A stretch of 64,000 bases of DNA from JAZDOK01 sp043798715 (GTDB lineage: Bacteria > Vulcanimicrobiota > JAZDOK01), in contig JAZDOK010000066.1 of the NCBI GenBank assembly GCA_043798715.1, positions 6,867 through 70,866 on the forward strand. The letters are read 5' to 3'. Of the stretch, positions 40,511-49,427 are shown in pieces. The notes under the pieces are model-generated. The model saw only the letters and a list, made by a program, of their open reading frames with translations, searched no databases and was not told the DNA's origin. Each line of letters begins with the position of its first letter. Positions within the stretch are counted from its first letter, which is position 1. The translations under genes and the position numbers were made by a program.

Positions 40511-41800
40511 ATGACCGAAATCACCGACATCGTCGCCCGGCAAATTCTGGATTCCAGGGGAAATCCCACCGTAGAGGTGGACGTCTGGCTGGAGTGCGGC
40601 GCGATGGGCCGGGCGGGAATCCCCTCCGGAGCATCCACCGGAACCCACGAGGCCGTGGAAATGAGGGACAAGAATCCCAAGATCTACGGCGGTCTATCGG
40701 TGGAGAACGCCGTACGGAATGTCAATGAAATTATGGCCCCGAAACTTCTGGGTCTGGACGCGGTCCGCCAGAAAGAAATCGATGAATTCATGATCGAGAT
40801 GGACGGAACACCCAACAAAGGCAAACTCGGGGCCAATGCAATCCTGGGAGTCTCCCTGGCGACTGCCCGCGCGGCGGCCACCGCCCTGGGGCTTCCGCTT
40901 TACCAGTACCTTGGCGGAGTCTATGCCCATACCCTGCCCATACCCATGATGAACGTCATAAACGGGGGAAAGCACGGCGACAGCCCCATAGATCTTCAGG
41001 AATTCATGATCATGCCGGTCGGAGCCGCTTCCATAGCCGAGGCCGTCCGGATGGGAGCCGAGACCTTCCACGCTCTTGGTAAAATACTCAAGGAGATGAA
41101 GCTCTCCGTATCCGTGGGGGACGAGGGCGGCTATGCCCCGAACCTGAAGAGCAACGAGGAGCCGCTCCAGGTCATGGTGCAGGCCATCGAAAAAGCCGGC
41201 TACGAGCCCGGCAAGGATATATACCTGGCCATGGACCCGGCGGCCAGCGAATTTTACGAGGATGGGAAATACCACTTCAAGAAATCCACCGGCGAGGTTC
41301 TTACCAGCGCCCAGATGGTGGACTTCTACGCGCGCCTCATAGACAAGTATCCGATCATCTCCATCGAGGACGGGCTGGCGGAAGACGACTGGGACGGATG
41401 GAAACTGATGACCGAAAAACTCGGAGACCGCATCCAGATTGTCGGTGACGACCTCTTCGTGACCAACGTGGAGCGCCTCAAACAGGGGATAGAGATGGGG
41501 GTGGCCAATTCGATCCTCATCAAGCTCAACCAGATCGGGACCCTCACCGAGACCCTGGCCGCCATTGAGACCGCCAAGCGGGCGGGCTATACGGCGGTCG
41601 TCTCGCACCGCTCGGGCGAAACGGAAGACACGACCATCGCCGAAGTCGTGGTGGCCACTAACGCCGGCCAGATTAAGACGGGCTCCCTCTGCCGTTCCGA
41701 AAGGGTGGCCAAGTACAACGAGCTGATGCGGATCGAAGAAGAACTGGGAAGTACGGCCGCTTATCCGGGGCTGGGGGCCTTCTATAATCTCAGGTTTTAA
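40511..41800 (+). CDS. eno: enolase
   Basis: The 429-residue enzyme converts 2-phosphoglycerate to phosphoenolpyruvate in glycolysis. DIVARQILDSRGNPTVEVDV, GAIPSGAS-type GIPSGASTGTHEAVEMRD, and the signature LIKLNQIGTLTETL are typical; SHRSGETEDT closes the active site. Its length is normal. ATG 40511 has AGGAGG 8 bases upstream. A stem-loop at about 41826-41864 follows, which is also a remnant of a glycosyltransferase gene end. With the Pgi/Pmi and ROK kinase at the left it shows a conventional hexose route. Confidence 0.98.
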   Translation: MTEITDIVARQILDSRGNPTVEVDVWLECGAMGRAGIPSGASTGTHEAVEMRDKNPKIYGGLSVENAVRNVNEIMAPKLLGLDAVRQKEIDEFMIEMDGTPNKGKLGANAILGVSLATARAAATALGLPLYQYLGGVYAHTLPIPMMNVINGGKHGDSPIDLQEFMIMPVGAASIAEAVRMGAETFHALGKILKEMKLSVSVGDEGGYAPNLKSNEEPLQVMVQAIEKAGYEPGKDIYLAMDPAASEFYEDGKYHFKKSTGEVLTSAQMVDFYARLIDKYPIISIEDGLAEDDWDGWKLMTEKLGDRIQIVGDDLFVTNVERLKQGIEMGVANSILIKLNQIGTLTETLAAIETAKRAGYTAVVSHRSGETEDTTIAEVVVATNAGQIKTGSLCRSERVAKYNELMRIEEELGSTAAYPGLGAFYNLRF

Positions 41801-41822
41801 TTTTCGCTGAAATATTTTTATT

Positions 41823-41895
41823 GCGAAGCCGGTCTTTTCGCGTAAAGCAGAGAGGCCGGCTTTTCTATTCATCGTGCATCCTGCCGCTGTATTCC
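41823..41895 (-). pseudogene. remnant of a glycosyltransferase gene 3' end; also serves as eno terminator
   Basis: The segment is about 80 percent identical, by hand alignment, to 43486-43560, the end of the glycosyltransferase gene, in the same orientation. Read on the minus strand it gives EYSGRMHDE-stop-KSRPL against EYIGRIYDETKNRPL in the intact gene, with an in-frame stop and a later 2-base deletion, so it is not coding. The plus strand folds into AAGCCGG...CCGGCTT with a T-run, so it can end the eno transcript. It forms one of two direct repeats around the radical SAM gene. Confidence 0.75.
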
Positions 41896-41909
41896 ATTAC
41901 GCCGTGGAC

Positions 41910-41938
41910 TTGAATAATCTTCCCCCCCCTGCTATAAT
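41910..41938 (+). promoter_or_regulatory. sigma70-type promoter of the radical SAM gene
   Basis: TTGAAT (41910-41915), 17 bases including a C8 run, then a perfect TATAAT (41933-41938). Transcription would start near 41945, leaving a leader of about 90-120 bases before the coding start. The rest of the 41801-42063 gap shows no gene. Confidence 0.8.
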
Positions 41939-42063
41939 TTCACCAATAGCCGTTTTATATGTCCGGGTTTCAAAGTGATCGGGTTTAGATACATTCCGAA
42001 CACGGTTTCGACTGGAACCAGTTTCATCAGAAGTTGGCAGATGAACAGCAATCGCAGGTCAAT

Positions 42064-43461
42064 ATGAAAGTGAAAAGAGTGGCCTTCGTGTATCCCTTCG
42101 CTTATTATGCAAAGGGTTTAAACACTGCAACCATTTATCCACCGCTGGGTCTTGCCTATATGGCGGCTGTGTTGAGAAACAGGGGATTTGAATGTATCAT
42201 AATAGACGCCAATGTTCTGAGAATGTGCAATGAAAAGGTAACAGAAAGGTTGTCCGAGTTTAATCCGGATATTGTTGGAATAACGAGCAACATAGTCCTT
42301 GCGAGAGCCAGTATAGAGCTTTCGAGGATGATAAGGAAAACTTTAAACAAGCCCGTAATAATAGGCGGGCCATACGCGACTTCCGTTGTTGAAAAAACCC
42401 TCGTTGATTCCGGGGCGCTCTGTGTTGTCAGAGGCGAGGGCGAGGAAACCATTGTTGAACTCCTGGAAAATCTTGAATCGTTGTCGACGGTCAAGGGAAT
42501 CAGTTACATTTCGGAGGGAAAAATAATTAACAACCAGGACCGGGAATTGATAATAAATCTCGACTCATTGCCGTTCCCGGCCTATGATCTTCTGCCCGAC
42601 CTGAAAGTCTACAGAACCCGGGCCAGACGAATTCCCATGGCGCCGATTTTGACACACAGGGGGTGCCCGTACAACTGCATATATTGCAACAAGAATATTT
42701 TTGGAAGAGTTTTCAGGCACAGGTCGGCTGAAAATGTTGTGGAAGAAATAGAAATGCTGGTAAAAGATTATGGCGTGAAAGAGATAGATGTAATTGATGA
42801 TAATTTTACGTTTTTAATGGACAATGCAGAAAAAATACTCGACCTTATAATAGAGAAAAAACTGGACATTGCAATCAACCTGCAGGGCGGCATCAGGGCG
42901 GACAGGCTGACAAAAGATTTGATCGGGAAAATGAAAAGAGCCGGTGTCTTCAAGGTCGGTGTCGGAATAGAGTCCGCTGATGAAAATGTTTTGAAGGCTA
43001 TCAAGAAGTCACTTGATCTGGAAAAGGTCAACCAATCCATACGCTGGTTCCGTGAAGAGGGGATAGTCGTTTCCGGTTTTTTCATGATCGGGCTTCCTTC
43101 CGAAACCAGGGAAGGCGTTGAGAGGACAATTGAGTATGCAAAAAAGGTCAATCCCCATATAGCAAATTTCTCCGTCACCGTGCCTTTCCCGGGAACCGAA
43201 TTGTATAAAATGATAGAAAACGGCGGTAAGTTCATAAAGTCAACGGAATCGGGCATCGAGGACGGATTTTTCAGCGCAAATATTTATTTCAGTCTGGATA
43301 ACCTCAGTAGTGAAGAAATTATCAGGTATGAAAGAAAGGCCTTCCTGGAATTTTATCTCAGGCCGGTGAAAATCATGGATCTTCTGCTTACAATAAGATC
43401 CTGGAACGAACTGAAATGGACAATAAGTTCTGTTTTTGAAACATTAAAAGGCTTGTTCTAG
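42064..43461 (+). CDS. B12-binding radical SAM protein
   Basis: The protein of about 465 residues has an N-terminal cobalamin-binding-like domain (KRVAFVYPFAYYAKG, then PDIVGITSNI and VIIGGPYAT). A radical SAM domain follows, with the CxxxCxxC cluster in GCPYNCIYC (codons at 42664, 42676 and 42685). It resembles BchE/hopanoid-type methylases or cyclases; the substrate is unknown. I use ATG 42064; TTG 42034 would add ten residues. Codon use and AT content differ sharply from neighbours (many AAA, ATA and AAT codons), and the gene is flanked by direct repeats, suggesting transfer. It has its own promoter at 41910 and ends convergently, overlapping the glycosyltransferase stop at CTAG (43458-43461). 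Confidence 0.87.
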   Translation: MKVKRVAFVYPFAYYAKGLNTATIYPPLGLAYMAAVLRNRGFECIIIDANVLRMCNEKVTERLSEFNPDIVGITSNIVLARASIELSRMIRKTLNKPVIIGGPYATSVVEKTLVDSGALCVVRGEGEETIVELLENLESLSTVKGISYISEGKIINNQDRELIINLDSLPFPAYDLLPDLKVYRTRARRIPMAPILTHRGCPYNCIYCNKNIFGRVFRHRSAENVVEEIEMLVKDYGVKEIDVIDDNFTFLMDNAEKILDLIIEKKLDIAINLQGGIRADRLTKDLIGKMKRAGVFKVGVGIESADENVLKAIKKSLDLEKVNQSIRWFREEGIVVSGFFMIGLPSETREGVERTIEYAKKVNPHIANFSVTVPFPGTELYKMIENGGKFIKSTESGIEDGFFSANIYFSLDNLSSEEIIRYERKAFLEFYLRPVKIMDLLLTIRSWNELKWTISSVFETLKGLF

Positions 43462-44420
43462 CTCCCGGCGGAAGGATCCTCGTTCTCGAAGCCGACCTTT
43501 TCGCGCACTACGTAGAGAGGCCGGTTTTTTGTTTCGTCGTAAATCCTCCCGATGTACTCTCCCAGGATGCCCAGTATGATGAGGATGACGCCGTTAAAAA
43601 ACAGGTTAAGAGCCATGAGCGAGGCCCACCCGGGGACCGTAGTGTTGGTGAAGAGCTTCTGGTAGAGGATAGCCACGAAGTAGATAAAGCTGGCGCCGGA
43701 GATTATAAAACCAAGGTAAGTGGCGATCTTGAGCGGCTTGGTGGAAAAAGACGTGATCCCGTCCACGGCGAACTTTATCATCTTGCCCAGCGGGTACTTG
43801 GTGGTTCCGGCCAGGCGCTTCTCCCGAACGAACTCGACCGAGGTCTGGCGGAACCCCACCCAGCTCACCAGGCCCCGGACGAAGCGGTTCTTTTCCCGGA
43901 TGGACTTGAGGGCCTCGCATACCTTGCGGTCGATCAGCCGGAAATCTCCGACATCAACCGGGATTTCGATGGAGGTGATGGCCCGGAGGAGACGGTAAAA
44001 CAGGGAGGCGGTCCACCTCTTGAAGAGCGACTCCCCCTTTCTCCTGGCGCGCCGGCCATAGACGACCTCGTAGCCCTCTTTCCATTTTTCAACCATGAGG
44101 GGAATGACTTCGGGGGGATCCTGAAGGTCCGCGTCAATGACCACGACCGCCTCTCCGGAGGCGCTGTCCATCCCGGCGCTGATGGCGATCTGGTGGCCGA
44201 AGTTCCTGGAAAAATCGAGCAATTTTACCCGGCGATCCCGTCGGCAGAAATCCCTCAATATCCCGGCGCTTCGATCGCGGCTCCCGTCGTTGACGAAGAG
44301 GATTTCGTAGCTTTCCCCGAGTGAATCCATCACGCCTTTCAGGCGCGAGTAAGTCGTCTCTATGGACTCCTCCTCGTTGAAGACGGGCACGACGACCGAG
44401 TAGCGAACAGATTCGGGCAT
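43458..44420 (-). CDS. polyprenyl-phosphate glycosyltransferase (GT2, DPM1/GtrB-like)
   Basis: The 320-residue protein has an N-terminal GT2 domain with VVPVFNEEESI, LFVNDGSRDRS, the DAD metal motif in VIDADLQDPPEV, and GDFRLIDRK. Two or three C-terminal membrane helices (about 235-290) follow. It transfers a sugar from a nucleotide sugar to a polyprenyl phosphate on the cytoplasmic side; the product is then used by GT-C enzymes such as the PMT-like protein just upstream. It starts 13 bp after that gene, its ribosome site GGGAGG overlapping the PMT stop. Its stop overlaps the convergent radical SAM stop. The sugar is unknown; mannose or glucose is usual. Confidence 0.9.
   Translation of the reverse strand: MPESVRYSVVVPVFNEEESIETTYSRLKGVMDSLGESYEILFVNDGSRDRSAGILRDFCRRDRRVKLLDFSRNFGHQIAISAGMDSASGEAVVVIDADLQDPPEVIPLMVEKWKEGYEVVYGRRARRKGESLFKRWTASLFYRLLRAITSIEIPVDVGDFRLIDRKVCEALKSIREKNRFVRGLVSWVGFRQTSVEFVREKRLAGTTKYPLGKMIKFAVDGITSFSTKPLKIATYLGFIISGASFIYFVAILYQKLFTNTTVPGWASLMALNLFFNGVILIILGILGEYIGRIYDETKNRPLYVVREKVGFENEDPSAGS
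43486..43560 (-). repeat. direct repeat partner inside the glycosyltransferase gene end
   Basis: This 75-base stretch encodes EYIGRIYDETKNRPLYVVRE in the intact glycosyltransferase and is the source or sister of the remnant at 41823-41895. The two copies lie in the same orientation on either side of the radical SAM gene. Confidence 0.75.
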
Positions 44421-44433
44421 GGCAGAGACCTCC

Positions 44434-47400
44434 CTAGATATAGAAATTCCACCCTGGGAACCAGCGCAGGAAGTGCTCGACGTAAGACTTGCTCACCAGC
44501 ATCCCTGACAGTATGGGGTAATACATGAGGAAGAGAAGAAAGACCAGGCCGAGGTAAGCGGGGACGAGCCGTCGCACGACGGGATAAATTTCCTCGAGAT
44601 GGCGGATGACGTAAACCAGGCAGAAGATCATGAAGGGCACGCTGGCAAAAAAGTGGTAGATAAAAGTCAGGCGGGGTACGAGCATCCAGGGCACATACTG
44701 GGCGGCCAGTCCCACCAGGACGGCCAGGATCATCCAATCCTTCTTTTTGATGCCCAGAACGATGGCGGCGATCACCGCCAGGATCCCGGACCACCAGACC
44801 GCGGGATTCCCCATCGAAACGATACTCAGTACCTTGTCGGCCGGTATGAACTTCTGGCCGCCGTAGTACCAGATAGGCTTTATCATGAGCGGCCACGACC
44901 ACCAGTTGGAGGAGAAGGGATGAGTGGCCTTCAGGTTCTTATGGTAGTTGAAGATGTGCTGCTGGTAGGACCAGATGTCTTTCAGGCCATGGCCCGGCCC
45001 GGGGACCATCATGAAGGGAATATAGGAAAGGACATAGATGATGGCCGGAATGATGAAGAAAAAAACGACGGAACAGGCGAGCGTCCCGGCCAGATATTTC
45101 GGAAAGACCCGGACTATATGGGACATGATTTCCCGCTTGTCCTCTGCATTCTTCGCCGCATCGCCCTCCAGAAAACGCTGGGCCCGGACGTACTCCAGAT
45201 ACCTCTGGAAGAGTTTGATGATAAGGAGGATGAAAAGCCCTCCGCCCGCATAGATGCCTATCCACTTGCAGGCGACCCCGATGCCGAAGAAGAGCCCCGA
45301 GAGGCCCAGCGGGACCAGCGTTTTCTTGAAATCAGTTTTGAAAAAATTCAGGGAGTAATAGCGGTACATGAAATAGTACATCAGGATGATGAAAAAGACC
45401 CCATATACGTCAATGGTGGAGATTCGGGTCTGGCTGAAGTGCATGAAGTCGAAGGTCATGAGGAAGGAGGTCATGAAGGCATACCGTGTCCTCTTAAAGA
45501 GAGCCTTTCCGAACAGATACATGAGGGGCACCATGAGGATTCCGAAGAGGGTGCCCACGATACGCCAGCCGAAGGGGTCCATTCCAAAGATCGCAATCCC
45601 CAGGGAAATCAGGATTTTTCCCAGGGGAGGGTGGGTTGACTCGTAGGGCTCGATTCGATGAAGGTGCTCGTAGGCGGTCCTGCCGTGATAGATCTCGTCA
45701 AAATACATGCCATCACGAAAGGTAGGGTTGTAGCCGGCCGTATCCTGTTCGTCGAAGAGGCTGGAAGCGCCCCCTCCCTCCGGGGTTGACGGCTGCTCGG
45801 ACAGAAGCAAAGTGACAGGCAGGGGCTTGTTTTGATTTTCTCCGTAAAAAGCCACTTCAAAGATTCTCGCCCGGGGGCACTCTATGGTCAGCCTGGCAAA
45901 GCGGCCCTCCTGATTAAGATCGAAACAGTCCCAGGAAAAGGTGTCGGTGAAAGTTGATTTCTGTGGCGGGCTCCAGGTCTGCCCGTCCTTTGAGGACTCG
46001 ATGGAGAAGACGGCGTTTTCAAAAAGGCCGTAGTAATAAAGCCTTTTCAGCTTATGCATGTCTCCAAAATCCACGGTGATACTCTCTTTGGGGCGGGGCA
46101 TCCAGAAGGTCTGCGGGGCTTTAAGGGATCCCAGATTGATAAGGGCGAAGACGGCATAAATCAACGTGAGAGTCCCGGCCAGAAGGTAATCCAGGCGCGT
46201 AATTGGAGGTGTTTTTTCAGACTCCTGGATTGGCCAGGCCTCCGTTTCCACCGGCTCCCTGCATGTTACAGCCTGCCTCCCCGTCTGGATGCAGCCTTTG
46301 ATGCAGATGTCCCACCCGACGAAGAGAGTATAGACAAAAATGAGTACGGTGGCCAGGGAAGTCCCGATCATCAGCGGATCTCCCTGTGGGATGAAGAAGT
46401 TCTTTTTGGCCGACTCCGAGAGGACCATGGCGATGTTGATGAATTGGACGGCGCTTAAGCCTGAAAAAATATAGAGAAGCCGGCGGTCGGCCGTGCCGAT
46501 GTAACTCAGGAGGGCCAGGATGAGAGCCGGGAAGAGGTATCGCTCGTGCATGTAGGCGCCGCACACAAAGGCGGCGGAGACGAGGATGAGGCTGAGGAGA
46601 TAGAGGCGGTTTTTTTCCTTGCTTTTAAACTGGATATAGAGGACGAAGACATAGGCAATCGCCGTTAGAATCAGGCTCCAGAGGCCGAAAGTGAGGAAGA
46701 ATAATTTATCTGCAATCGGAGCCCAGTTGCCTCCCACCAGTGAATATAAATTGAAGGCATTGAGGGTGGCATAGGGGTAAGTGGTGGTGGATTTCTGGTA
46801 TAGGACTACCAGCCAGTTGAGCCCCTGGCTGAGGGAGAAAGGGGTCACGATGACGGCAAATGAGGCCAGAGAAGACAAGAGGCTCAATACGATCGTCTTC
46901 CAGCTGCCGGTGCAGAAGAGGATCAGAAGAACGAGTGGCGCCAGGAAAAGAGCCTGGGGCTTAAAAAGCGCGGCGGCGGTAAAGACCACCGTCGCCGGGA
47001 CAAATTTCTTCTCAGTGAAAAGTTGGAGGGCCAGCGCCAGGAGGAGGGCCAGGATGGAATCTACCTGCCCCCAGGCGGTGGAGTTGATGAGGACCGCCGG
47101 ATTGAAGGCATAGGCCAGGGATAGAGCGAGTGAGGCCGGTTCCTCAAAACGCCTGCGGGCCAGGCGGAAAATAAGCCAGGAAGTCAGGATATCGGCCGTA
47201 ATGGCCGGCAGCTTGATAAGGAATAGGTAGAGGGGGGAGTCGAAAGAGATGGAGAAGATGTTCCGGATGAAACCGATGATATAGAGCACATAGAAATAGG
47301 CCGGAGGATAGTCGCAGAAATAATCCTTGGAGTAAAAATTGGCGAATCCGTTGGTGTAGACGTGGTCGGCCCACGCCTTGAAGCAGGAGATATCGGTGGG

Positions 47401-47505
47401 ATGGCCGGAAAAGATGGGCGCCAGGCACGCCCTGAGCAGAAAGGCCGCCGCCAGAATGGAGAAGATAATCCATCCGCTTTTCTTCTGGTCCGAAGAGATG
47501 GTCAC
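44434..47505 (-). CDS. double-module GT-C glycosyltransferase, PMT-like
   Basis: The 1023 residues hold two membrane modules. An N-terminal module (about 10-400) with around ten helices has SGHPTDISCFKAWADHV, typical of GT-C mannosyltransferases. A beta-sandwich segment (about 470-560) follows with a discoidin-like pattern VDFGDMHKLKRLYYYG. Then comes a C-terminal PMT-like module starting FDEIYHGRTAYEH (about 600), the DE catalytic loop, with ESTHPPLGK. By family knowledge it uses polyprenyl-phosphate sugars to glycosylate proteins or glycans outside the cytoplasm. Its partner GT2 gene starts 13 bp downstream. It is long for this family because of the extra N-terminal module. Confidence 0.85.
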   Translation of the reverse strand: MTISSDQKKSGWIIFSILAAAFLLRACLAPIFSGHPTDISCFKAWADHVYTNGFANFYSKDYFCDYPPAYFYVLYIIGFIRNIFSISFDSPLYLFLIKLPAITADILTSWLIFRLARRRFEEPASLALSLAYAFNPAVLINSTAWGQVDSILALLLALALQLFTEKKFVPATVVFTAAALFKPQALFLAPLVLLILFCTGSWKTIVLSLLSSLASFAVIVTPFSLSQGLNWLVVLYQKSTTTYPYATLNAFNLYSLVGGNWAPIADKLFFLTFGLWSLILTAIAYVFVLYIQFKSKEKNRLYLLSLILVSAAFVCGAYMHERYLFPALILALLSYIGTADRRLLYIFSGLSAVQFINIAMVLSESAKKNFFIPQGDPLMIGTSLATVLIFVYTLFVGWDICIKGCIQTGRQAVTCREPVETEAWPIQESEKTPPITRLDYLLAGTLTLIYAVFALINLGSLKAPQTFWMPRPKESITVDFGDMHKLKRLYYYGLFENAVFSIESSKDGQTWSPPQKSTFTDTFSWDCFDLNQEGRFARLTIECPRARIFEVAFYGENQNKPLPVTLLLSEQPSTPEGGGASSLFDEQDTAGYNPTFRDGMYFDEIYHGRTAYEHLHRIEPYESTHPPLGKILISLGIAIFGMDPFGWRIVGTLFGILMVPLMYLFGKALFKRTRYAFMTSFLMTFDFMHFSQTRISTIDVYGVFFIILMYYFMYRYYSLNFFKTDFKKTLVPLGLSGLFFGIGVACKWIGIYAGGGLFILLIIKLFQRYLEYVRAQRFLEGDAAKNAEDKREIMSHIVRVFPKYLAGTLACSVVFFFIIPAIIYVLSYIPFMMVPGPGHGLKDIWSYQQHIFNYHKNLKATHPFSSNWWSWPLMIKPIWYYGGQKFIPADKVLSIVSMGNPAVWWSGILAVIAAIVLGIKKKDWMILAVLVGLAAQYVPWMLVPRLTFIYHFFASVPFMIFCLVYVIRHLEEIYPVVRRLVPAYLGLVFLLFLMYYPILSGMLVSKSYVEHFLRWFPGWNFYI

Positions 47506-47547
47506 AAAACCTCCTTCAAGTTTCCAAGAAAAATTGTCATTATGGAA

Positions 47548-47592
47548 TTATTACGCGGAACGCTGCCTTCTTCCTGCCTTGGAGGTATTCGA
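47548..47592. repeat. leader repeat R3 (before the PMT-like gene)
   Basis: The block begins TTATTACGCGGAACGCTGCC and is shared with 49351-49395 and 51198-51240. Similarity to R2 continues across about 115 bases into the 3' end of the paralogous membrane-protein gene, so the whole gene-plus-leader unit was duplicated. Confidence 0.8.
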
Positions 47593-47624
47593 AAACGAGG
47601 TGAGTCCTCATGGGCAAATTCAAT

Positions 47625-49253
47625 TCAACGCTTTTTCCCCGGTGAAGCGGCAGGATTCGAGCGAAGCTTTAGAAGAAGCAGAGAATCGTGCTCCGAGTAC
47701 TTAGATACTAAAACCAGATCCGCCAACGCGGCCAGGCGATGCCTCAAATCAGCCGATGTGTAGATCCGGACGGACTTAAGGGACTTTGCATCAAGATTGG
47801 CGTGCTCCAGATTTTCAGCAAATTGGAATGTAAACGAAGGGCCGTTCAGGATATAGTGCGGACTGTCAAAATACGGACTTTTATGGAGATAGACCCTCTG
47901 CCCCTCATTCAGGGCCGAAGTCACATCCTCCAGAAACGCTTCAGGCTTCTGCATATCAGCATAATCATTTAAAGAAACATTTCGCACCTTGCAGTGAAGA
48001 AAGTATGAAAAGTACAGTGTTTCGCCAAAATCGGAAGTAATCACAAAATCGTTCGGAGTAATCAATGATGCATAGGCCGCGACAGGGCCGTATAACGGAT
48101 CTGTCAGCCCCTTGCTTGCAGGGAGGAAGATACCGGTCGCATTCAGATAAACGGTTGCAAGAACAATGGCCGCGAAGACAGACAGAACGATCCTCCTCCG
48201 GAGCAGGGCCGCGCGTTCGTCCAGGGTGGATTTGGCCATGAGTGCAAAGCCTAAACCGCATAAGATGCCGAGCGGAATCATGCTCATGGTAAAGTTATAA
48301 CTCCACGCAAAAAAACTTGAGACGGAAACGACCATGAGCCATAACAGGCACAGCGCATACTCAAAACGCCATGGAAGACGCGCTCTAATTCCGGGAAGCA
48401 GGTACAGGAGAGATATCACGGCCACAAACAGGATAACTGAAAACAGCAGGAGGCTTTCTGTGCGAAGTGCCACACCATCAATATCAGAGAATACCCGCAG
48501 CGATTCATACATGAACGCCCTGCCTAACTGCGTTCTCGCAAGAACCTGAGATGATACGCTCTTAAGCGTATCTGATATGCCCGTCATGTGAAAAGAAGGC
48601 ATGATAAGAGGCACAAAGAGGATCAGGGAAATTACAAACGCCGCCAGGTAGTGAAATGCCGGAACAATTCTGTCTTTAAGACAACTACGCCGGCCGGGGA
48701 AAAAGATTCCCGCCAGAATTACGAAAATTAAAAGCCCGTTCAGGTTATTCGCCAACACTGCCAGTGCGTGCGTCAGACCCGCCACCCACATGGGCCGGCG
48801 GCTTCCCTCCCTGTTCGCTTTGAAAAGGCAATAGAAGGTAACAACCAGGAAGCCGGAAAGGGCATAGAGTTTGCCATGAGTGCATACGTTCCACAAGGGT
48901 TGAGAAAAAGCGACAATGAGGGCGGTCAGAAAAGAAAAAGAAGCATCAACGGTAACGGACAGCAGAAGAAGAAAGACGAAAACACACGCAAGAGCGCCGC
49001 TCGCGGCATTGGTCCATTTCATCATCTGCACTAAATTCACGGAGGAACCAGGCGCGGATACGATATCGCTGAGAAACTTTTCAATTGTAAACCAGAGTAA
49101 ATGATGTTCGTTTAAAGTCGGACCGCGCATGATAAGGACGTAATAATACGGGGAGTCATCTTCAAAAGCAAGGGAAAGCGTGCAGAAGTACGTGGTAAAA
49201 ACCACAAGAAAAACAAGCAGCGCCAGAAGAGCGATCGTGCGTTTTCGAAGCAA
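47625..49253 (-). CDS. multi-spanning membrane protein, GT-C-like (paralogue A)
   Basis: This 542-residue protein starts at TTG 49253 after GGAGG, with about ten membrane helices up to about residue 400 and then an outside C-terminal domain. The domain includes DFVITSDFGETLYFSYFLHC and EGQRVYLHKSPYFDSPHYIL. The layout of N-terminal helices, a first outside loop with LAFEDDSPYY (acidic residues as in GT-C active sites) and a soluble C-terminal domain suggests a GT-C glycosyltransferase acting on polyprenyl-linked sugars. No family is certain. It is about half identical, by eye, to paralogue B upstream (49428-51101). Both share leader repeats. GC content is lower than in the housekeeping genes. 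Confidence 0.75.
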   Translation of the reverse strand: MLRKRTIALLALLVFLVVFTTYFCTLSLAFEDDSPYYYVLIMRGPTLNEHHLLWFTIEKFLSDIVSAPGSSVNLVQMMKWTNAASGALACVFVFLLLLSVTVDASFSFLTALIVAFSQPLWNVCTHGKLYALSGFLVVTFYCLFKANREGSRRPMWVAGLTHALAVLANNLNGLLIFVILAGIFFPGRRSCLKDRIVPAFHYLAAFVISLILFVPLIMPSFHMTGISDTLKSVSSQVLARTQLGRAFMYESLRVFSDIDGVALRTESLLLFSVILFVAVISLLYLLPGIRARLPWRFEYALCLLWLMVVSVSSFFAWSYNFTMSMIPLGILCGLGFALMAKSTLDERAALLRRRIVLSVFAAIVLATVYLNATGIFLPASKGLTDPLYGPVAAYASLITPNDFVITSDFGETLYFSYFLHCKVRNVSLNDYADMQKPEAFLEDVTSALNEGQRVYLHKSPYFDSPHYILNGPSFTFQFAENLEHANLDAKSLKSVRIYTSADLRHRLAALADLVLVSKYSEHDSLLLLKLRSNPAASPGKKR

Positions 49254-49350
49254 AACTTCAGCCTCCGAAAGAGATTATGGCATTATCTCACAAGCTCAAG
49301 GAGCCTCCGCCGACCGAAACAGCCAATGAACCGGAAAAGTTGCCGTTTGG

Positions 49351-49395
49351 TTATTACGCGGAACGCCGACTTCTTCCTGCCTTGGAGGTGTCCGG
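49351..49395. repeat. leader repeat R2 (before paralogue A)
   Basis: The block begins TTATTACGCGGAACGCCGAC, about 97 bases before the TTG start of paralogue A. It is the middle copy of the three; R1 lies 1847 bp to the right and R3 1803 bp to the left, the size of one gene-plus-leader unit. Confidence 0.8.
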
Positions 49396-49427
49396 GAACC
49401 AGGTGAGCCCCCCGGGAAAAATTCGAT

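Noticed and set aside
40694..41872. 392-residue frame antisense to enolase
   Set aside because: It is the mirror of the highly conserved eno gene; its start lies in the glycosyltransferase remnant and the composition (His/Val/Gly-rich) is typical of antisense frames.
44599..45639. 346-residue plus-strand frame antisense to the PMT-like gene
   Set aside because: Asp/Glu/His-rich low-complexity composition arises from antisense of hydrophobic helices; the minus strand is strongly coding.
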